In this document: piece by piece, positions 24,395 through 32,932 of the stretch | Layout of the letters: every line of letters begins with the position of its first letter | How positions within the stretch are numbered: the first letter of the stretch is position 1 | Source of the DNA: Dyella_B sp035690825 | Lineage (GTDB): Bacteria; Pseudomonadota; Gammaproteobacteria; Xanthomonadales; Rhodanobacteraceae | Length of the DNA stretch: 64,000 nt | Assembly: GCF_051954575.1 (NCBI RefSeq) | Contig: NZ_JBQCHP010000085.1 | Location: 72,913 to 136,912, forward strand | Reading direction: 5' to 3' | Translations under genes and position numbers: made by a program | Notes under the pieces: model-generated | Seen by the model: the letters and a program-made list of their open reading frames with translations, nothing else | The model's database searches: none | Told to the model about the DNA's origin: nothing

Positions 24395-24422
24395 GCGCCG
24401 GCGATGCGGACATCGCCGGCGC
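24395..24422 (-). terminator. Intrinsic terminator for leftward transcription
   Basis: GCGCCGGCGATG (24395-24406) pairs perfectly with CATCGCCGGCGC (24411-24422) around a 4-base loop. Read leftwards, the stem is followed by six uridines (the A-run at 24389-24394). This is a textbook rho-independent terminator, yet no annotated leftward gene lies upstream of it before the TonB receptor start at 24839. It would end an RNA transcribed from somewhere between about 24430 and 24838 on the minus strand. Confidence 0.75.
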
Positions 24423-24838
24423 CATGGCCAGATCAACGCCCCTATGCGGGTATCGTTGTGCATACCACTCCTCTGTGCCCCCACATATCGAAATGCAGCT
24501 GTGCGCCATCCGCTGCGTCTCGACTCGGCATTGCCGACAGAACGTGCTATGCAACTCTGATCTTAGGCTTTTCGAACACGCCTGCACCATTTCCTCAAGG
24601 GACAAGCTCCGGTTCGTTCGGGCCATGATTGAAATGCCATGTATTAGCGAATAAACGCCGTCAAAAATAATCGGCCGGCCAAGACATTTCATTGGCCCAA
24701 TTTGGACAGTGAGTACTCGGCGATAATCCCTTAACTTATTTCAAACGGCACGAATTTCCCCTTGGCCTAATCGCGGCCCGAGGCGTTTTCGGCTGGGAAA
24801 TCGCCATGTTTTTCGCTATTCATCAAGGGGTATTCTGC

Positions 24839-27817
24839 ATGAAAGACCAGCAGCGCAAATTACTGTGCGTGATTATCATGAGTTCGTTGGCCGGGGCGAT
24901 CGGGCATATCGACGTAGTGGCCGCGCAAACGGCTGAGGTAACACCTGCATCGACGGCGACGGATATTCAGGGGCCGCTGGACGTCATCAAGGTGACCGGT
25001 TCGATGATCCGCAGCGTGGATATCGAGCAGGCGCAGCCGATCGTCTCGATCACCGCCGCGGATATCCAGCGCCAGGGTTTCGCCACGCTCAGCCAGGTGC
25101 TGCAGAACCTCACATCCGCTTCCACGCCTGACATCAGCAAGTCCAACCCGGCCGAAGCCGGTCCGGACGTGGGCGGCAGCTATATCGACCTGCGCAGCCT
25201 GGGCGCGTCGCGCACGCTGGTGCTGATCGACGGCAAGCGCATGGGCACCTCCTACACCGGCATGGCCAATCTGGACAGCATCCCGATGTCCATCGTCGAT
25301 CACATCGACGTGCTGGCCGATGGTGCGTCGGCCATCTACGGTTCGGATGCGATCGCCGGCGTGGTGAACGTCGTCACCAAGAAGGACTTCAACGGTGCGC
25401 AGGTGGACGTGTATGAAGGCAAGTTCATACCGCACGGCGACGGTTCGCAAGGGCAGTACGGCGTCACCTTCGGCAAGAGCACCAAACGCGGCTCGATCAT
25501 GTTCTCCGCGCAGTACGAGAAGCAGGATGCGATCGGTGCCGGCCGGCGCCCATACAGCGCCTATCCGCTCACCGATCGCTTTCCCCTGAACGGCCTCAGC
25601 AGCATGGGCGCCTATGGCCAGTTCTACAACCCGGATGGCTCGATGTCCGTGCTCAATGCAGGCGGCGATCCGCGCAACATCAACGACTATCACATGATGA
25701 TGTCGCCTACGTACGCCGCCGATGGCCGCGTGACCGATCCGGGCGATACGTACAACTACAGCAACCAGATCACGCTGCAGAGCGCCACCAGCATGAAGAA
25801 CCTCTTCGTGCAGGGGCACTACAACCTGTCGGACGATCTCACCGCCAGCTTCAGCGCAGGCTTCAACCAGGATCGCAACACCGGCAGCGTAGGTGGCCTG
25901 CCGCTCACCACCTTCAGCCTCACTTCGTTGCAGCATCCGGAATACAGCAACCTGATGCTGTCCGCGCAGAGCTACTACAACCCCACCAATGCGGACGGCC
26001 AGACGCCGACCGACCTGATGTTCCAGCGCTACGTGGTGGAATTGCCGCGGCTGAACATCAACAAGTCGGAGAACTTCCGCTTCAACGTCGGTCTGGACGG
26101 CTATTTCAGCCTGGGCGAGCATCAGTTCAACTGGGATGCCTATTACTTCGATACGCGCTATACCGGCAGCATCCTCGCTACCGGCAACTTCTCCCTGCCG
26201 CGTCTGGCCAATGCGCTGGGGCCTTCGTTCATGGACGCCAACGGTACCGTCGAATGCGGCACGCCCGATAGCGTCATTGCCGGCTGCGTACCGCTGAACG
26301 TACTGGCCGGCCCCGGCGGCTACAGCGCGGCGATGCTGAATTACGTCGGTGTCAATTCGTACGAGCGCTACGGTAGTTCGGAGAAAGGCCCGCAAGTCGA
26401 CGTGAGCGGCGAAATCTTCCCGTTGCCGGCCGGTGGCGTGAACCTGGCGATGGGCCTTTCGCATCGTTCGATCCACGGCTACGACACGCCCGATGTGCCG
26501 TCTTCGGAAGGGCTCACCACCAATCTCGCCGGCCAGCCGACGCGCGGCGGCTACAGCGTCAACGAGGCCTACGCCGAATTCAACGTACCGGTGCTCAAGG
26601 ATCTGCCGCTGGCACAGGTGCTGAGCGTGGATATCGCTTCGCGCTTCTCGCACTACAGCAACTTCGGCAGCACGCACAACAACCAGTACAAGATCACCTG
26701 GAAGCCGATCGACGATCTGCTGGTGCGCGCCAGCTACGGCGCGGGCTTCCGCGCGCCGACCGTAGGCGATCTGTATGGCGGCGTGAGCACGACCTATCCC
26801 GGCTACGTCGACCCCTGCGACGTCACCTATGGCCTGGCTCGCACCAACGCCACCGTGGCCAAGAACTGCGCCAATGGTATCGGCGGTCAGCCGGCCCTGA
26901 ACCAGGGTGCCCTGAATGCCGCGGGCCTGGGCAGCCTGTACGGCAATGGTTTCATGCAGGAACAGGCGCCCAACATGCTGGTGACTGCGCCAGGCGCGGG
27001 CCCGGTGTATCAACCGTTCACCCAGGGCGGCAATATCAAGCTGCGTCCGGAAACGTCCAAGAGCGCGCAGCTGGGTTTCGTCTACAGCCCCAGCTACCTG
27101 CAAGGCTTCAACGCAACGGTCGATTGGTTCCGCTACAAGGTGCGCAATGTCATTTCACAGTCCGATGTGCTGTACAACTGCTATGCGCTGTCCAGCGTCA
27201 CCGATTGCAGCCTGTTCCAGCGCACGGCTGCCGATCACTACCAGGTGAGCGGCCTGTTTGCGAGCCCAGGGAACCAGGGTTACCTGAGTACCGCCGGTTA
27301 TGACGTGGGCCTGTCCTACGCGCTGCCGAAATTTTCCTTCGGCCAGTTCAATCTGAAGTCGCAGTCTACCTACTACACGCGCAACGAGTCGCAGCAATAT
27401 GCTGGCGCGCCGATCAGCCACAACAACGGCATGGCCGGCAACTGGCGCCTGCGTTCCAACTTCAGCATCGGCTGGGATTATCACAATTTCGGCGCGGAGT
27501 GGACGCTGCGCTATTATTCGCCGCTGAAGCAGTCCTGCTACAACGCGCAGTTCTCGGCGTTCCCGTGCACGCTGCCCAATTACGGGACCGGCTCGGGCGT
27601 CACGCCGATGACCCAGGTGCCGTCGGTGACCTTCAACGATGCGCAGGTGCACTGGAAGGCGCCGTGGGGCGCGGTGATCGCGATGGGCGTGAACAACGTC
27701 TTCAATCGCGTGGCGCCGTATTTCTACGGTGGCAACGGCAGCGACAGCGCGTATTCGTACAATGCGTCGTATGACTACGGGCGGTTTGTGTATTTGCGCT
27801 ATACGCAGAGGTTTTGA
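24839..27817 (+). CDS. TonB-dependent outer-membrane receptor
   Basis: This 992-residue protein has a signal sequence (residues about 5-33), a plug domain (VIKVTGSMIRSVDIEQAQPIVSITAADI, with the plug motif GYxD-like DLRSLGASRTLVLIDGKRM) and a large beta-barrel ending in a C-terminal phenylalanine (YLRYTQRF), the usual outer-membrane insertion signal. The extended N-terminal plug and size match the Xanthomonadales receptors linked to plant-carbohydrate or peptide uptake. No sigma/anti-sigma pair or permease lies beside it, so the substrate is unknown. I start at the ATG at 24839, which follows AAGGGG by nine bases; an upstream in-frame ATG at 24806 is possible. Confidence 0.94.
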   Translation: MKDQQRKLLCVIIMSSLAGAIGHIDVVAAQTAEVTPASTATDIQGPLDVIKVTGSMIRSVDIEQAQPIVSITAADIQRQGFATLSQVLQNLTSASTPDISKSNPAEAGPDVGGSYIDLRSLGASRTLVLIDGKRMGTSYTGMANLDSIPMSIVDHIDVLADGASAIYGSDAIAGVVNVVTKKDFNGAQVDVYEGKFIPHGDGSQGQYGVTFGKSTKRGSIMFSAQYEKQDAIGAGRRPYSAYPLTDRFPLNGLSSMGAYGQFYNPDGSMSVLNAGGDPRNINDYHMMMSPTYAADGRVTDPGDTYNYSNQITLQSATSMKNLFVQGHYNLSDDLTASFSAGFNQDRNTGSVGGLPLTTFSLTSLQHPEYSNLMLSAQSYYNPTNADGQTPTDLMFQRYVVELPRLNINKSENFRFNVGLDGYFSLGEHQFNWDAYYFDTRYTGSILATGNFSLPRLANALGPSFMDANGTVECGTPDSVIAGCVPLNVLAGPGGYSAAMLNYVGVNSYERYGSSEKGPQVDVSGEIFPLPAGGVNLAMGLSHRSIHGYDTPDVPSSEGLTTNLAGQPTRGGYSVNEAYAEFNVPVLKDLPLAQVLSVDIASRFSHYSNFGSTHNNQYKITWKPIDDLLVRASYGAGFRAPTVGDLYGGVSTTYPGYVDPCDVTYGLARTNATVAKNCANGIGGQPALNQGALNAAGLGSLYGNGFMQEQAPNMLVTAPGAGPVYQPFTQGGNIKLRPETSKSAQLGFVYSPSYLQGFNATVDWFRYKVRNVISQSDVLYNCYALSSVTDCSLFQRTAADHYQVSGLFASPGNQGYLSTAGYDVGLSYALPKFSFGQFNLKSQSTYYTRNESQQYAGAPISHNNGMAGNWRLRSNFSIGWDYHNFGAEWTLRYYSPLKQSCYNAQFSAFPCTLPNYGTGSGVTPMTQVPSVTFNDAQVHWKAPWGAVIAMGVNNVFNRVAPYFYGGNGSDSAYSYNASYDYGRFVYLRYTQRF

Positions 27818-27836
27818 TCTAGCACCCTAGTAGAAT

Positions 27837-27922
27837 CTCCCGTAGGTTGGGTTAGCGAAGCGTAACCAAAAATGCTTGTACGCCATCGTTGGGTTACGCT
27901 GCGCTAACCCAACCCACGGGAG
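27837..27922. repeat. Long inverted repeat, family C copy 2
   Basis: Arms begin CTCCCGTAGGTTGGGTTAGC on the left and end with the inverse (GCTAACCCAACCCACGGGAG) on the right. It lies between the convergent TonB receptor and BON-domain genes and may terminate both. Confidence 0.85.
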
Positions 27923-27961
27923 CATCTGGCAAGGCGCTACGAGTTAGCGCAACCATCGGAG

Positions 27962-28762
27962 TTATTCATCGCTCCACGGCCGCTGCGGCCGCGGGGCGGC
28001 AAGATGCAAACGGTTGTTGACGTCCTTCACGCCATCGACGCTGTCCACGCATTGTTCGATGCGATGCCGCAGTATGGGATCGGCGACTTCGCCTTCGATG
28101 GTGACGGTTCCTTTGCTTACATGCAGCGAAATATCCGGCGCGTCGATATCGGCGCGGCTGTCGAGCGCTTCGTACACCTGTTCGCGGACGCGCTCATCGT
28201 CAGGGTTCGCACGCCGTGCGTGCTGACCCAAACCGGAGACTTTCTCGACGTCGCGATCGATATAGTCCGGCGAGGTTTCCAGGTCTTCCGCAGTGAGGCG
28301 AAAACCGAGATCGGGATCGTCGGGCTCGTACGCAGGGCTCACGTCGCTTGGTGGCAAATCCGCTAGCAGTTCGTTCTGGGTGGAATTGTCGTATTGCGGA
28401 TTTTCCATCCCTCCCGCGATCGGGCCGTAGCGCATGCGCGGGATACCTTCCTCGTCGGTATAGGACACGACTTCGTCGGCGTACTCGTTGTAGCCACCTT
28501 CGGGTAGCGTGAGCCGTTCCACGCTGTAGTTGGTTTCATCGAAGCGTAGCGGGCCTTGCGAAACTTCCTCGGGGTCGCGGTAGCTCAGGCGCTCGGTGCG
28601 CCGGTCGGGATCGAGGCTGCGCGGACCGAAGCCCAGCGTGACGTCGTCCGGATCCTGCAGCTGCGGCAACACTGTGGTGGAGGCTGAGCTGCGTTCCTGC
28701 GCCGTCAGGCGGCGGTCGGGGTGTGCCGGCGGTTGCTTCGCGCGACTGGATTTTCTCGTCAT
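27962..28762 (-). CDS. BON-domain protein with acidic disordered N-terminus
   Basis: This 266-residue protein has a long hydrophilic, Asp/Glu/Pro/Arg-rich N-terminal region without recognisable domain and a C-terminal BON domain (residues about 190-258: VREQVYEALDSRADIDAPDISLHVSKGTV..., VDGVKDVNNRLHL). BON domains bind phospholipid or envelope surfaces and occur in osmotic-stress proteins such as OsmY. No signal peptide is visible. The start at 28762 is chosen because GGGAG lies upstream at normal spacing. It opens the stress-gene stretch and has a cousin at 37535. Confidence 0.85.
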   Translation of the reverse strand: MTRKSSRAKQPPAHPDRRLTAQERSSASTTVLPQLQDPDDVTLGFGPRSLDPDRRTERLSYRDPEEVSQGPLRFDETNYSVERLTLPEGGYNEYADEVVSYTDEEGIPRMRYGPIAGGMENPQYDNSTQNELLADLPPSDVSPAYEPDDPDLGFRLTAEDLETSPDYIDRDVEKVSGLGQHARRANPDDERVREQVYEALDSRADIDAPDISLHVSKGTVTIEGEVADPILRHRIEQCVDSVDGVKDVNNRLHLAAPRPQRPWSDE

Positions 28763-29103
28763 GGAGGCGCTCCCGTTCGTCATCTTTTGCGAAAAGCTAC
28801 TGCGCACCGGAGTGGCGAGAGGGTGAACCGTACGCTAGCGCGATGTAATGCCTGCCCTGGTGTTCATATGCGTGACAGAGGGGGATGTCCTGACGCGCAA
28901 AGCACACTCACTGGCGCTTGCTGCAGCACGCATTTTGCGCGCGCAATGAATGACCTGTTATGTGATGTGCGACAAGTTTTCGCAGCCATGTCATGCGCGA
29001 GAAGCACGTAAGCATCACACAAGCGATGGCATGTTCCCCCCACGCACAGTCGTTTCAACCAACACGACGAACGTTTGCAAGAGCCAGTGCAAGAGGTACA
29101 AGC
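28763..29103. other. Divergent intergenic region between BON and KGG genes
   Basis: This 341-base gap should carry the promoters of the leftward BON gene and the rightward KGG gene. The one structured element I see is the perfect 12-base palindrome TTGCGCGCGCAA at 28935-28946, a possible operator. No convincing coding frame is present. Confidence 0.4.
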
Positions 29104-29424
29104 ATGAGCAGGAAACAGCGTGACCCGGATAAGGGCGCCATGAGCGTGCGCGAAGCCGGCCGCAAGGGTGGCGAGGCACGCAAGGAACAATTAGGGCCGG
29201 AAGGCTATTCGCAATTGGGCAAGAAAGGTGGTGCTGCACGCAAGGAAGAACTCGGTTCGGAAGGGTATTCCGCGCTAGGCAAGCAGGGCGGCGAAGCACG
29301 CAGGCAGGAATTGGGCCGCGAAGGCTATGCGGCGCTCGGCAAGAAGGGCGGCATGCGAAGCCGCACATCCAGCACATCCGCCGGCCGAACGAAAGAGCAG
29401 GGCAACCATCATTCGCAACGGTGA
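29104..29424 (+). CDS. KGG-repeat general stress protein (YciG/Con-10-like)
   Basis: This 106-residue, very hydrophilic protein consists mostly of a tandem repeat of about 20 residues: KGGEARKEQLGPEGYSQLGK, KGGAARKEELGSEGYSALGK, then a third unit with QGGEARRQELG and YAALGKKGG. KGG proteins (bacterial YciG, fungal Con-10) are strongly induced in stationary phase, osmotic stress or desiccation, but their mechanism is unknown. The ATG at 29104 follows AAGAGG. Nearby UdgX, BON and ferritin-like genes fit a stress role. Two shorter KGG proteins occur at 35766 and 37139. Confidence 0.88.
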   Translation: MSRKQRDPDKGAMSVREAGRKGGEARKEQLGPEGYSQLGKKGGAARKEELGSEGYSALGKQGGEARRQELGREGYAALGKKGGMRSRTSSTSAGRTKEQGNHHSQR

Positions 29425-29568
29425 ACGACGCGCACGAGTGGACGAAGCATTCTTCGAGTCGAACCGTTTGCATGAATGGTTTATGGATGTGATTGTTGAC
29501 TGAACCTGCACATCCTTTCGATAGAAGGTATCGGAAGCTTCGCGTAAGTACGCGAGGACGAGTTTGAG

Positions 29569-30255
29569 ATGCCGCAATCACCATCGGCTTGGGAATCCCC
29601 ACTGGCCCGTTCCCCGACTTTGCCGCCTCCGCCTGGAAGCTTGCGGGAGTTGCGCGAGCGGGCCACGCGTTGCCACGACTGCCCCCTGTGGAAGAACGCG
29701 ACGCAGACGGTGTTCGGTACGGGCCCCGCGCACGCGGCGTGGATGCTGGTAGGCGAACAACCCGGCCTGCAGGAAGACGCGGCGGGCGAGCCGTTCGTTG
29801 GGCCGGCGGGCGCGTTGCTGGATCGCGCGCTGGAAGCGAGCGGACTGGAGCGCAGCGAGGTGTACATCACCAACGCGGTGAAGCATTTCAAGTACGAGCT
29901 GCGCGGCAAGCGTCGGCTGCACAAGCGCGCCAATGCAGCGGAGCAGGCGATATGCCGCGAGTGGCTGGCGGCGGAACTGCGCGAGGTGCGTCCGCAGCGG
30001 ATCCTTGCATTGGGTGCGATGGCGGCGCAGGCGTTTTTCGGCACGGCATTTCAGCTCACCATGAGCCATGGCCGCTGGTTCCGTTTGCCCGGCGGAATCG
30101 ACGCGATGGCCACCTGGCATCCTTCGTCGGTGTTGCGTTCGATCAACCGCGACACGCACGATCATCGGTATCAACAACTGGTGGATGATCTGCGTGCGTT
30201 CGTGGCGGGGCCGCCGGCGAATGTGCGTACCAGTGTGCGGCGTGGGGCGGCGTAG
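29569..30255 (+). CDS. UdgX-type uracil-DNA glycosylase/uracil-DNA-binding protein
   Basis: This 228-residue protein has the family 4-type UDG core: GEQPG at residues 62-66, the AGEPFVGPAG segment after it, and HPSSVLR at 184-190. Between them, KRRLH at 114-118 matches the R-loop that defines UdgX. In the Mycobacterium smegmatis enzyme the equivalent histidine forms a covalent bond with DNA after uracil excision; here that residue is His118. Iron-sulfur ligands Cys35, Cys38 and Cys129 are present, while the remaining family-4 cysteine position is His106 (TNAVKHFKYE), so the cluster may have three Cys and one His. It acts on cytoplasmic DNA. Context is a stress block, not a phage or SOS operon. 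Confidence 0.9.
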   Translation: MPQSPSAWESPLARSPTLPPPPGSLRELRERATRCHDCPLWKNATQTVFGTGPAHAAWMLVGEQPGLQEDAAGEPFVGPAGALLDRALEASGLERSEVYITNAVKHFKYELRGKRRLHKRANAAEQAICREWLAAELREVRPQRILALGAMAAQAFFGTAFQLTMSHGRWFRLPGGIDAMATWHPSSVLRSINRDTHDHRYQQLVDDLRAFVAGPPANVRTSVRRGAA

Positions 30256-30270
30256 AACATAAGCCTCTGA

Positions 30271-30473
30271 GCGTCGGATCTCAGTGTGCCGGAATGCGTC
30301 CCCTCCCCTACGTGTAGTAGGGGAGGGTTAGGGTGGGGTGAAGCCATCTCGCGATGTGTTTCAGCAGTGCGGCAAGTTCGTACAACCCCGCCCCAGCCCT
30401 CCCCCCGGATCAAGTCCGGGGCAGGCTCTGCAAGCAGGGGAGGGAGCCATCATTCGCACGGCTGAGGTTAGAG
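30271..30473. repeat. Family D MITE-like inverted repeat, copy 3, with nested hairpin
   Basis: The left core CCCTCCCCTACGTGTAGTAG and right core CAAGCAGGGGAGGG enclose the family's internal segment. The right arm is interrupted by CCCCGGATCAAGTCCGGGG at 30403-30421, the same 19-base hairpin found inside a family C repeat at 8105. Flanks GTCGGATCTCAG and CATCATTCGCACGGCTGAG match copies 1 and 4. Confidence 0.85.
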
Positions 30474-30480
30474 GGTTTAC

Positions 30481-32430
30481 TTACGAATCTTCCGACTGCA
30501 ACAACAACTGCGCCTTCGCCAGCAAATCCCCCATATCGAACGGCTTGATCAACGCCTCCGTCGCGCCGTCCAGCGTGCCGCCTTCCAGCCAGTCGGTATC
30601 GGCGTAACCGGTCATCAGGATCACGCGCAGCGCGGGAAATTGCTTGCGCGCCTGGCGGCACAGCGCATAGCCGTCCATGGTCGGCAGATCCACGTCCGAC
30701 AACAGCAGGTTCCAGGATGAACCGGTTGCGAGCATCGACAAGGCCTGGTCGCCCGACGCCGCTTCGTGGACGTCGCAGCCCAGTTGGCGCAGGCGTGTCG
30801 CCACGGATTGGCGGATCGTTTCGTTGTCTTCCACCACCAATACGCGGAAGCCGCGCAGATCCGGCGCAGGCTTGGTTGCTTTCGGCGGCAGCGTTTCCAG
30901 CGTGGCTTCGTCGCACGGCAGATAGAGCAATACCGACGTTCCCGCGCCCGGCATGCTGCGGATGTCCATCGCGCCGCCGTATTGCGTCACGAATCCATAC
31001 ACCATGGAAAGGCCAAGGCCGGTGCCGTGGCCTTCCGGCTTGGTGGTGAAGAACGGCTCTAACGCGCGCCGGCGGATTTCCTCGCTCATGCCGGTGCCGT
31101 CGTCGGAAACAGTGATCTCCACATATACGCTGTGCGTACGGTCGAGCGCCACCTGCACGCCGCTGTCCTCGGGCGTGCAGGTACGGCAGGCCATGCTCAG
31201 ATGTCCATGACCGGCCATGGCGTCGCGCGCATTGACCGCCAGGTTGACCATCGCGCTCTCCAACTGGCCGCTGTCGCAGGCCAGTGGCGGAAGGTCTTCG
31301 GGAAACGATACTTCCAGCGTAATGTCGTCACCCAAGGTGCGGTCGAGCAGCTCGCGCATCGAACTCAATACCTTGGCCACGCACGTGCACTGGCTGGATG
31401 CGTTTCGCCGCCGCGCCAGCGAAAGCAGGCGTTGCGTGAGCCGCCCGGCGCGCAAGGCGGCGTCCAGCGATACGACCACATGCCGCTTGGCCTGGCCGAC
31501 GTGACGGCGATCCAGCGACAGCGAGGCCAGTTCCAGCGAACTGATGATGCCTTGCAGGGCGTTGTTGAAATCGTGCGCGATGCCGCCGGTGAGGTGGCCG
31601 ATCGCCTCGATCTTCTGTGCGTGCACGATCTGTTCGCGCGCTTCGCGCAGCCGCCGCTCGGCCAGACGCTGCTGGGCCTGGTCGTGGACGATCAAGGCAA
31701 AGCCGAGCAGGGAGCCGTCGCTTTCGTGCACGGCTTCGACGATGACTTCGGCCGGAAAGCTTTCGCCGTCGGCGCGCCGGAATTCGCATTCGGCGTGTGC
31801 GCGGCCGCTCTGGCCGGCCGTGCGCAGCAGTTGGCGGGACAGCTCATTAGTGCGTTGCGGCTCGTGGAAGAAGGTCGAGAACGATCGGCCGGCCACCGCT
31901 TGGGTGGTGTAGCCGGTCATGCGCTGCGCGCCGAGATTCCAGTCGCGCACGTTGCCGCGCACGTCGAGCATGCAGATCGCATAGTCGGGCACATCGTTCA
32001 CGAACAGGCGGAACCGCCGCTCGCATTCGCGCAGGTGATCCTGCATGCGTTTGTGCACCTGCAGGTCGCGCATGACCATTGCGAAACCGTGCACGCTCCC
32101 GTCGCCGCTCTTGAGGGCATGCACGGAAACTTCCACGTGGATGCGCTGACCGTGATGATGCGTCAGCCAGGTCTCCAGGCGGGCAGGGTGATCGCTGCTG
32201 ATGGCGTTGAGCGCGCTGTCCAGCAACGCGCCGTCGTGCGAATCTGAATACAAGCTTGCGTAATACTTGCCGATCAGCTCTTTCGGATCGTGGGTGCTGA
32301 ACAGCGTCTCTCCAGCCTGGACCGCCGCCACGTAACCGTGGCGGTCCAGGATGAAGACAGCATGGTCGGCGGGCAACGCACGGGGTGGACTGTCGTGAAG
32401 TAACACTGGCGACATGGCAGGACTCGGCAC
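30481..32430 (-). CDS. PAS-PAS hybrid sensor histidine kinase with receiver domain
   Basis: This 649-residue cytoplasmic kinase (no membrane segments) has two PAS domains (about residues 20-125 and 135-250), a HisKA segment with phospho-accepting His286 in GGIAHDFNN, an HATPase domain with NLAVNARDAM, DDGTGM and GTGLGLSMVYG motifs, and a C-terminal receiver with phospho-Asp579 in SDVDLP. This is a complete hybrid kinase that would need a downstream acceptor; the NtrC-type regulator at 33786 is the closest candidate. A second start lies five codons in. The signal is unknown; PAS domains commonly sense redox, oxygen or small ligands. Confidence 0.92.
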   Translation of the reverse strand: MPSPAMSPVLLHDSPPRALPADHAVFILDRHGYVAAVQAGETLFSTHDPKELIGKYYASLYSDSHDGALLDSALNAISSDHPARLETWLTHHHGQRIHVEVSVHALKSGDGSVHGFAMVMRDLQVHKRMQDHLRECERRFRLFVNDVPDYAICMLDVRGNVRDWNLGAQRMTGYTTQAVAGRSFSTFFHEPQRTNELSRQLLRTAGQSGRAHAECEFRRADGESFPAEVIVEAVHESDGSLLGFALIVHDQAQQRLAERRLREAREQIVHAQKIEAIGHLTGGIAHDFNNALQGIISSLELASLSLDRRHVGQAKRHVVVSLDAALRAGRLTQRLLSLARRRNASSQCTCVAKVLSSMRELLDRTLGDDITLEVSFPEDLPPLACDSGQLESAMVNLAVNARDAMAGHGHLSMACRTCTPEDSGVQVALDRTHSVYVEITVSDDGTGMSEEIRRRALEPFFTTKPEGHGTGLGLSMVYGFVTQYGGAMDIRSMPGAGTSVLLYLPCDEATLETLPPKATKPAPDLRGFRVLVVEDNETIRQSVATRLRQLGCDVHEAASGDQALSMLATGSSWNLLLSDVDLPTMDGYALCRQARKQFPALRVILMTGYADTDWLEGGTLDGATEALIKPFDMGDLLAKAQLLLQSEDS

Positions 32431-32932
32431 GTAAGTTCGGGCGATTCAACCAGCGTCGCCCGGCGTTACCGCGAAGACGCTGCATTTCACTCATGCAGCG
32501 GCGACGGACACCATGTCTGCACATGGTCGTTGCGCGAGTTACGTGCCTTCGAAGCCCTCGCAACTTCATGGCTGGCGTGCTCGGATAGCCGCAGAGATCA
32601 ACGTTTCATATGCAAACGTCTTCTGTTGCAACCCCACCCGACAACATCCGCATCCTCCGGCGCCAGCCCCCTTTTTCCGTTACCGCCGGTTCAAGATGAT
32701 CGTTACAACGTAATCGGAGCGTGAAAAATGCGGGAACTTGGGCGATGAAACCCCGCGTTTTTCAGGTACTTTTCACGCGATCGACTGGTAACGGTTTCGG
32801 TAATCCCTTGCATGAGCTTGTGGATGAGTACGTTCGTATGGCCTGCGCGGTGCCTTTTCCTATGGGGCGGCATGCTTGTCTATCCTGGTGACGGCTGCCG
32901 ACATCGGGACCACGGCTCAACGGAGATCGAAC
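32431..32932. other. Divergent intergenic region between hybrid kinase and CBS gene
   Basis: This 502-base region separates the leftward hybrid kinase from the rightward CBS gene. It contains an imperfect hairpin (32722-32764) and otherwise no convincing coding frame or repeat-family member. A GGAAC sequence at 32733 with CGTT eighteen bases downstream resembles an extracytoplasmic-function sigma promoter, but spacing and organism make this uncertain. Confidence 0.4.
32722..32764 (+). other. Imperfect 13-bp hairpin in the CBS-gene leader
   Basis: TGAAAAATGCGGG (32722-32734) pairs with CCCGCGTTTTTCA (32752-32764) with one mismatch around a 17-base loop. It lies about 170 bases before the CBS start. 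Read rightwards the 3' arm contains five T's inside rather than after the stem, so it is not a standard terminator. It could be an RNA regulatory hairpin or an inverted operator. Confidence 0.4.

Larger units (their letters stand above)
24126..24838. other. Large intergenic region with family B repeat and orphan terminator
   Basis: This is the longest gene-free stretch of the window (713 bases), between DUF2501 and the TonB receptor. It holds a family B repeat (24301-24373), a leftward intrinsic terminator (24395-24422) and about 400 bases upstream of the receptor start. On the reverse strand a frame starting near 24626 (MARTNRSLSLEEMVQ) stays open through the terminator, so it is not a convincing gene as it stands. 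The terminator nevertheless implies that something is transcribed leftwards here. Confidence 0.5.

Noticed and set aside
24422..24692. Small precursor-peptide gene (lasso or double-glycine bacteriocin) before the TonB receptor
   Set aside because: The minus-strand frame contains HSCISICGG followed by TEEWYAQ, but it has no in-frame stop before the terminator, no ring-forming acid at the right position for a lasso peptide, and no processing or export genes nearby.
24860..27103. 747-codon antisense frame under the TonB receptor
   Set aside because: The sense strand encodes a complete receptor with signal peptide and terminal Phe. The antisense frame has no start signal and no recognisable domain.
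28935..28946. TTGCGCGCGCAA as a proven operator
   Set aside because: A single perfect 12-base palindrome can arise by chance in GC-rich DNA, and no second copy was seen near related genes. It is kept only as a remark in the intergenic entry.
29569..30255. UdgX as part of an anti-phage defence island
   Set aside because: No restriction, toxin-antitoxin, CRISPR or other defence genes are near it. Neighbours are stress and regulatory genes.
32733..32759. EcfG-type general stress promoter before the CBS gene
   Set aside because: The spacing is 18 bases and the presumed host is a gammaproteobacterium, where EcfG is not expected. No matching GGAAC/CGTT pair was found before the other stress genes I looked at.
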